NCBI GenBank assembly: GCA_963971285.1
Contig: OZ020251.1
Coordinates: forward strand, 496,001 to 560,000
Length of the DNA stretch: 64,000 nucleotides
Direction of reading: 5' to 3'
Source: Astropecten irregularis
Taxonomy: Eukaryota > Echinodermata > Asteroidea > Paxillosida > Astropectinidae
Shown: piece after piece, positions 61,547 to 64,000 of the stretch
How the letters are laid out: each line of letters starts with the position of its first letter
Position numbering within the stretch: the first letter of the stretch is position 1
The notes under the pieces: model-generated
Told to the model about the DNA's origin: nothing
The model's input: only the letters and a program-made list of their open reading frames with translations
The model's database searches: none
Made by a program: the position numbers and the translations under genes

Positions 61547-64000
61547 ACGGGGAGGTCAACAGCCGCGCTCACTGTTCTTCCTCCCAATCAATGAAATCCA
61601 ATCGACCTTATACATGTACCTCTAATTTGACATCAACCCACATTGGACATGAAGATGTTGACATCCAGTTAAGTTCAAGGAATTTTGTAAAAGGCCATCT
61701 GCCCAATGGCAGGAATGTCTTTATTCTTTTTGATAGTGGAGCTTCGAAAACCATCATATCAGGGAATTATGTCAAGTCATGTTCATACCTCTCAAGTCGT
61801 CCCAGAACAGAAACCCAATCCATTAGATTCAGGCTAGGCAATGGTCAATTTCTACAAGCAAATTACATCATAAAGTTTGACATCAATATACAAGGACACA
61901 AGTTCGAACTATCAGCCTTAATTGTTGATAATCTTGTTGGAGTTGATCTCATTTTGGGAACAACTACGCTTGCAGACCTAAATGGCACCCTGTGTTTTAG
62001 AGATAACAGGTTTCGAATACAGTCAAAGAAAGTACCATTTGCTCCAGTGACCACAGTAGTTATCAAACCAGGAGAGACAAAACATGTCACATTGCAAGGA
62101 AGAACTCCTCCATATGCTAAGAATTCAGATGTAGTCTTACATGCTAATGAATATCTGTCCAAATATTGTCCAAGCTCAATGATAGTAACGATTCATAAAG
62201 GTCGAACCCAAATTGTGGTAACGAATACAGGAAAAAGACCTGTACACCTAACTAAAGGTAGACCAGTAGCTGCATTATACCTAGGAGACTTAATAACAAC
62301 GACCCAATCATTTCCAATAAATGACATTTCAATGACATTGAAAACAGAAGAGAGAACCAATCGAAAGGAGGAAAAATCATATAAGTCTAAAAATCTGGAA
62401 AAGTATCCACACTTAGACCCAAGTGACCCCCTGGCTAATAAAACAAAAGAGGAATTAATAACAACCCAGATAGATCTAACAGGGAGTATCCTCTCCACAG
62501 CAGAGAAAAGTCGAGTACGTAAACTATTAATAGAAAATAGTAAAGCGTTTTCACTCTATGGTGAACTTTCTAGTTGCCCAGATTTTGAAGCGAATATTGA
62601 ATTGGCAAATGATGCCCCTTTCTTTATCCGACCCTACTTTGCCACCGAACCAAACAAAGTGCTTATTGAACAAGAGCTGAACAAGCTAGTCAAATTAGGC
62701 ATTTTAGCAGTAGGACATCAAGCCTACACCTCGCCAGTTATGATGATTGCAAAGAAAGGTACTCATGAAAAGAGAGTTGTAACGGATTTTCGGTTTTTGA
62801 ATTCCCGCATTAAACGCATCAATCATCCCTTCCCCCTACTAACTGAAACAATGAAACGAATAGGAAATGCAAATGCTAAGGTGTTAAGTGTTATTGACTT
62901 GAAATCAGCATTTCACTGCATTCCACTTTCTAAAGATGCACAGAAATATACAGGCATAGCCTCTTTTCATGGAGGTAAACACTACTACTATAAACGACTA
63001 CCCCAAGGATTGAATATTTCACCTGGAATATTTCAAGCCAAAATTGATGATATACTAAGAACAATCCCTAACTGTCGCACTTTCTGTATAGCTCATCATG
63101 ATGATATAATTTTGTTTAGCCCAGATAAACAGTCACATACACAACACTTAGAGCATGTTCTCCAAGCACTCATTGACAATGGTTTGAAGGTTAGCCCCAA
63201 AAAGTGCAAACTCTACAGAGATGATGTAACCTATATGGGAAACAGAATAACCATAAATCATGAAGGCCACCCCTGTGTGCAGCCCATGCATAACAGATGT
63301 TCTGCAATTAAGAAGTTGCCAAGGCCAACCACACCTAAACAAGTGAGGAGACTTGTGGGTGCAGTTAATTATGTGTCTAGCTACTTTCCAAACATTCAAG
63401 CGATTTTACGACCACTCCATCAACTCACTAGGAAAAAGACCAAATTCCTGTGGACCACAGAGCATGATGAGGCTTTGAGTAAAATTAAAGAACTAATGAC
63501 AAATCCTCCTGTATTGCACATGCCACAAAAATTAGGTCGTTTCACTTTGAACAGTGATACATCTAGGACTGCAACTGGATCATATTTGACACAGACAGTC
63601 AATGGAAATGAACATATCCTTGGATATTACTCAAAGGTCCTACCAAATGCTTGCCAGAGATACAGTGTTACTGAATTAGAACTCTTTGGACTTCTAATTA
63701 ACATCTCTGCATTTAAATATCTACTTAAGGGATGTGAATTTGACGCATATGTAGATCACAGTGCGATTGTGCAAATACTCCAGTCAAAGGAAGAGCCGTG
63801 TACTACACGCTTACAGAAGCTAATTCTGAAGTTGTCAGATTATTCCTTTAAAATAGGATACAAGAAGGGATCTGACCTAGTTCTGGCCGATTTCTTGTCG
63901 CGTGCACCACGCGAAGATGATTCTGAAATCGATAGAATCATGCCAGTGGCATTTTGCCTCTTCTCAGAACAAGATCTAATAGAACAGAACACAATGAGCC
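61513..64000 (+). CDS. Pol polyprotein of Ty3/gypsy element, 3' incomplete
   Basis: Open for 829 codons from just after TGA at 61510-61512 to the window end, in the -1 frame relative to gag. Aspartic protease: LFDSGASKTII near residue 74 and LILGTTTL near 147. Reverse transcriptase: VVTDFRFLNSRI (about 422), LSVIDLKSAFHCIPL (about 459), RLPQGLNISPGIFQ (about 495) and AHHDDIILFS (about 527-536) with both catalytic Asp. RNase H: LNSDTSRTATGSYL, then ELELFGL and YVDHSAI, with LADFLSR at its end. Integrase would follow outside the window. Expression may be by -1 frameshifting at the T-run before the gag stop, or from the ATG at 61591. No internal stop seen. Confidence 0.92.
61540..61546 (+). promoter_or_regulatory. 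Possible -1 frameshift site at gag end
   Basis: Gag ends GAT TTT TAG. Slipping back one base on the five-T run lets translation enter pol as TTA GAC GGG, which is open. This is not a canonical X XXY YYZ heptamer, so it is a suggestion only. Confidence 0.4.

Larger units (their letters stand above)
59398..64000 (+). mobile_element. Ty3/gypsy LTR retrotransposon, partial (runs off window)
   Basis: 5' LTR, a leader of about 750 bp (59858-60604), gag, and pol with protease, reverse transcriptase and RNase H up to the window end. The integrase and 3' LTR are not in the window. Gag and pol are open with no stop or frameshift other than the gag-pol overlap, so this copy may be young and perhaps active. 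It sits inside a satellite monomer: the array text GATATATAA stops at 59397, where uninterrupted monomers continue ATCATTGCAG. Confidence 0.9.

Noticed and set aside
61863-62498. Minus-strand frames of about 100 codons opposite pol
   Set aside because: Shadows of the pol coding strand; no independent signal.

Overview
The window is animal nuclear DNA. It has GT-AG introns, a CR1/L2-type LINE, a Ty3/gypsy LTR retrotransposon, several MITE-like foldback elements and a long satellite with roughly 220-bp monomers. Frequent words such as TAGGCCTA and ACATGTAC, and tRNA-like dispersed repeats, suggest a marine invertebrate, perhaps an echinoderm or another deuterostome. That placement is an inference from word usage and is weak.

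Layout. (1) 1-7176: satellite monomers arranged in a composite tandem unit of about 1715 bp, each unit carrying a ~385-bp non-satellite spacer. One spacer is split by a 5'-truncated LINE (4109-5614). (2) 7177-10781: no recognised gene, but several foldback and TTAA-flanked MITE-like copies. (3) 10782-19305, minus strand: nine recognisable exons of an ABCF2-type ABC ATPase (a soluble twin-ATPase protein of the ABCF family). Four exons carry frame-breaking length changes, one has an in-frame stop, glycines of both P-loops are replaced by arginine, and two expected exon segments were not found. It reads as a decayed copy; base errors in homopolymers could explain part of the damage. Its introns hold MITEs, foldbacks, a minisatellite, a CAG-rich stretch and a tRNA-like sequence split by a MITE. 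(4) 19306-29024: no recognisable gene. It holds more TTAA MITE copies, a large palindrome, a 0.96-kb block duplicated 3.3 kb away between 70-bp direct repeats, and two short motifs repeated locally. (5) 29025-29308: a MITE with perfect 32-bp inverted ends. (6) about 29470-59397: about 30 kb (roughly 135 monomers) of the same satellite family, with nested higher-order duplications. (7) 59398-64000: the 5' LTR, leader, gag and partial pol of a Ty3/gypsy element inserted into the last monomer. It runs off the window with pol intact.

No functional host gene can be defended. The ~70-codon open frames in the satellite are not genes: those inspected begin at TTG, lie between recurring stops and exist because most monomer lengths are multiples of three. 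The most notable points are the satellite architecture (nested duplications, a CACGTG in essentially every monomer, and a 6-bp insertion that makes an NRF1-like palindrome in one monomer class), the decayed ABCF2-like locus, and the unexplained dyad CGTAATTCCGTTACCG repeated at least seven times in 1.9 kb.
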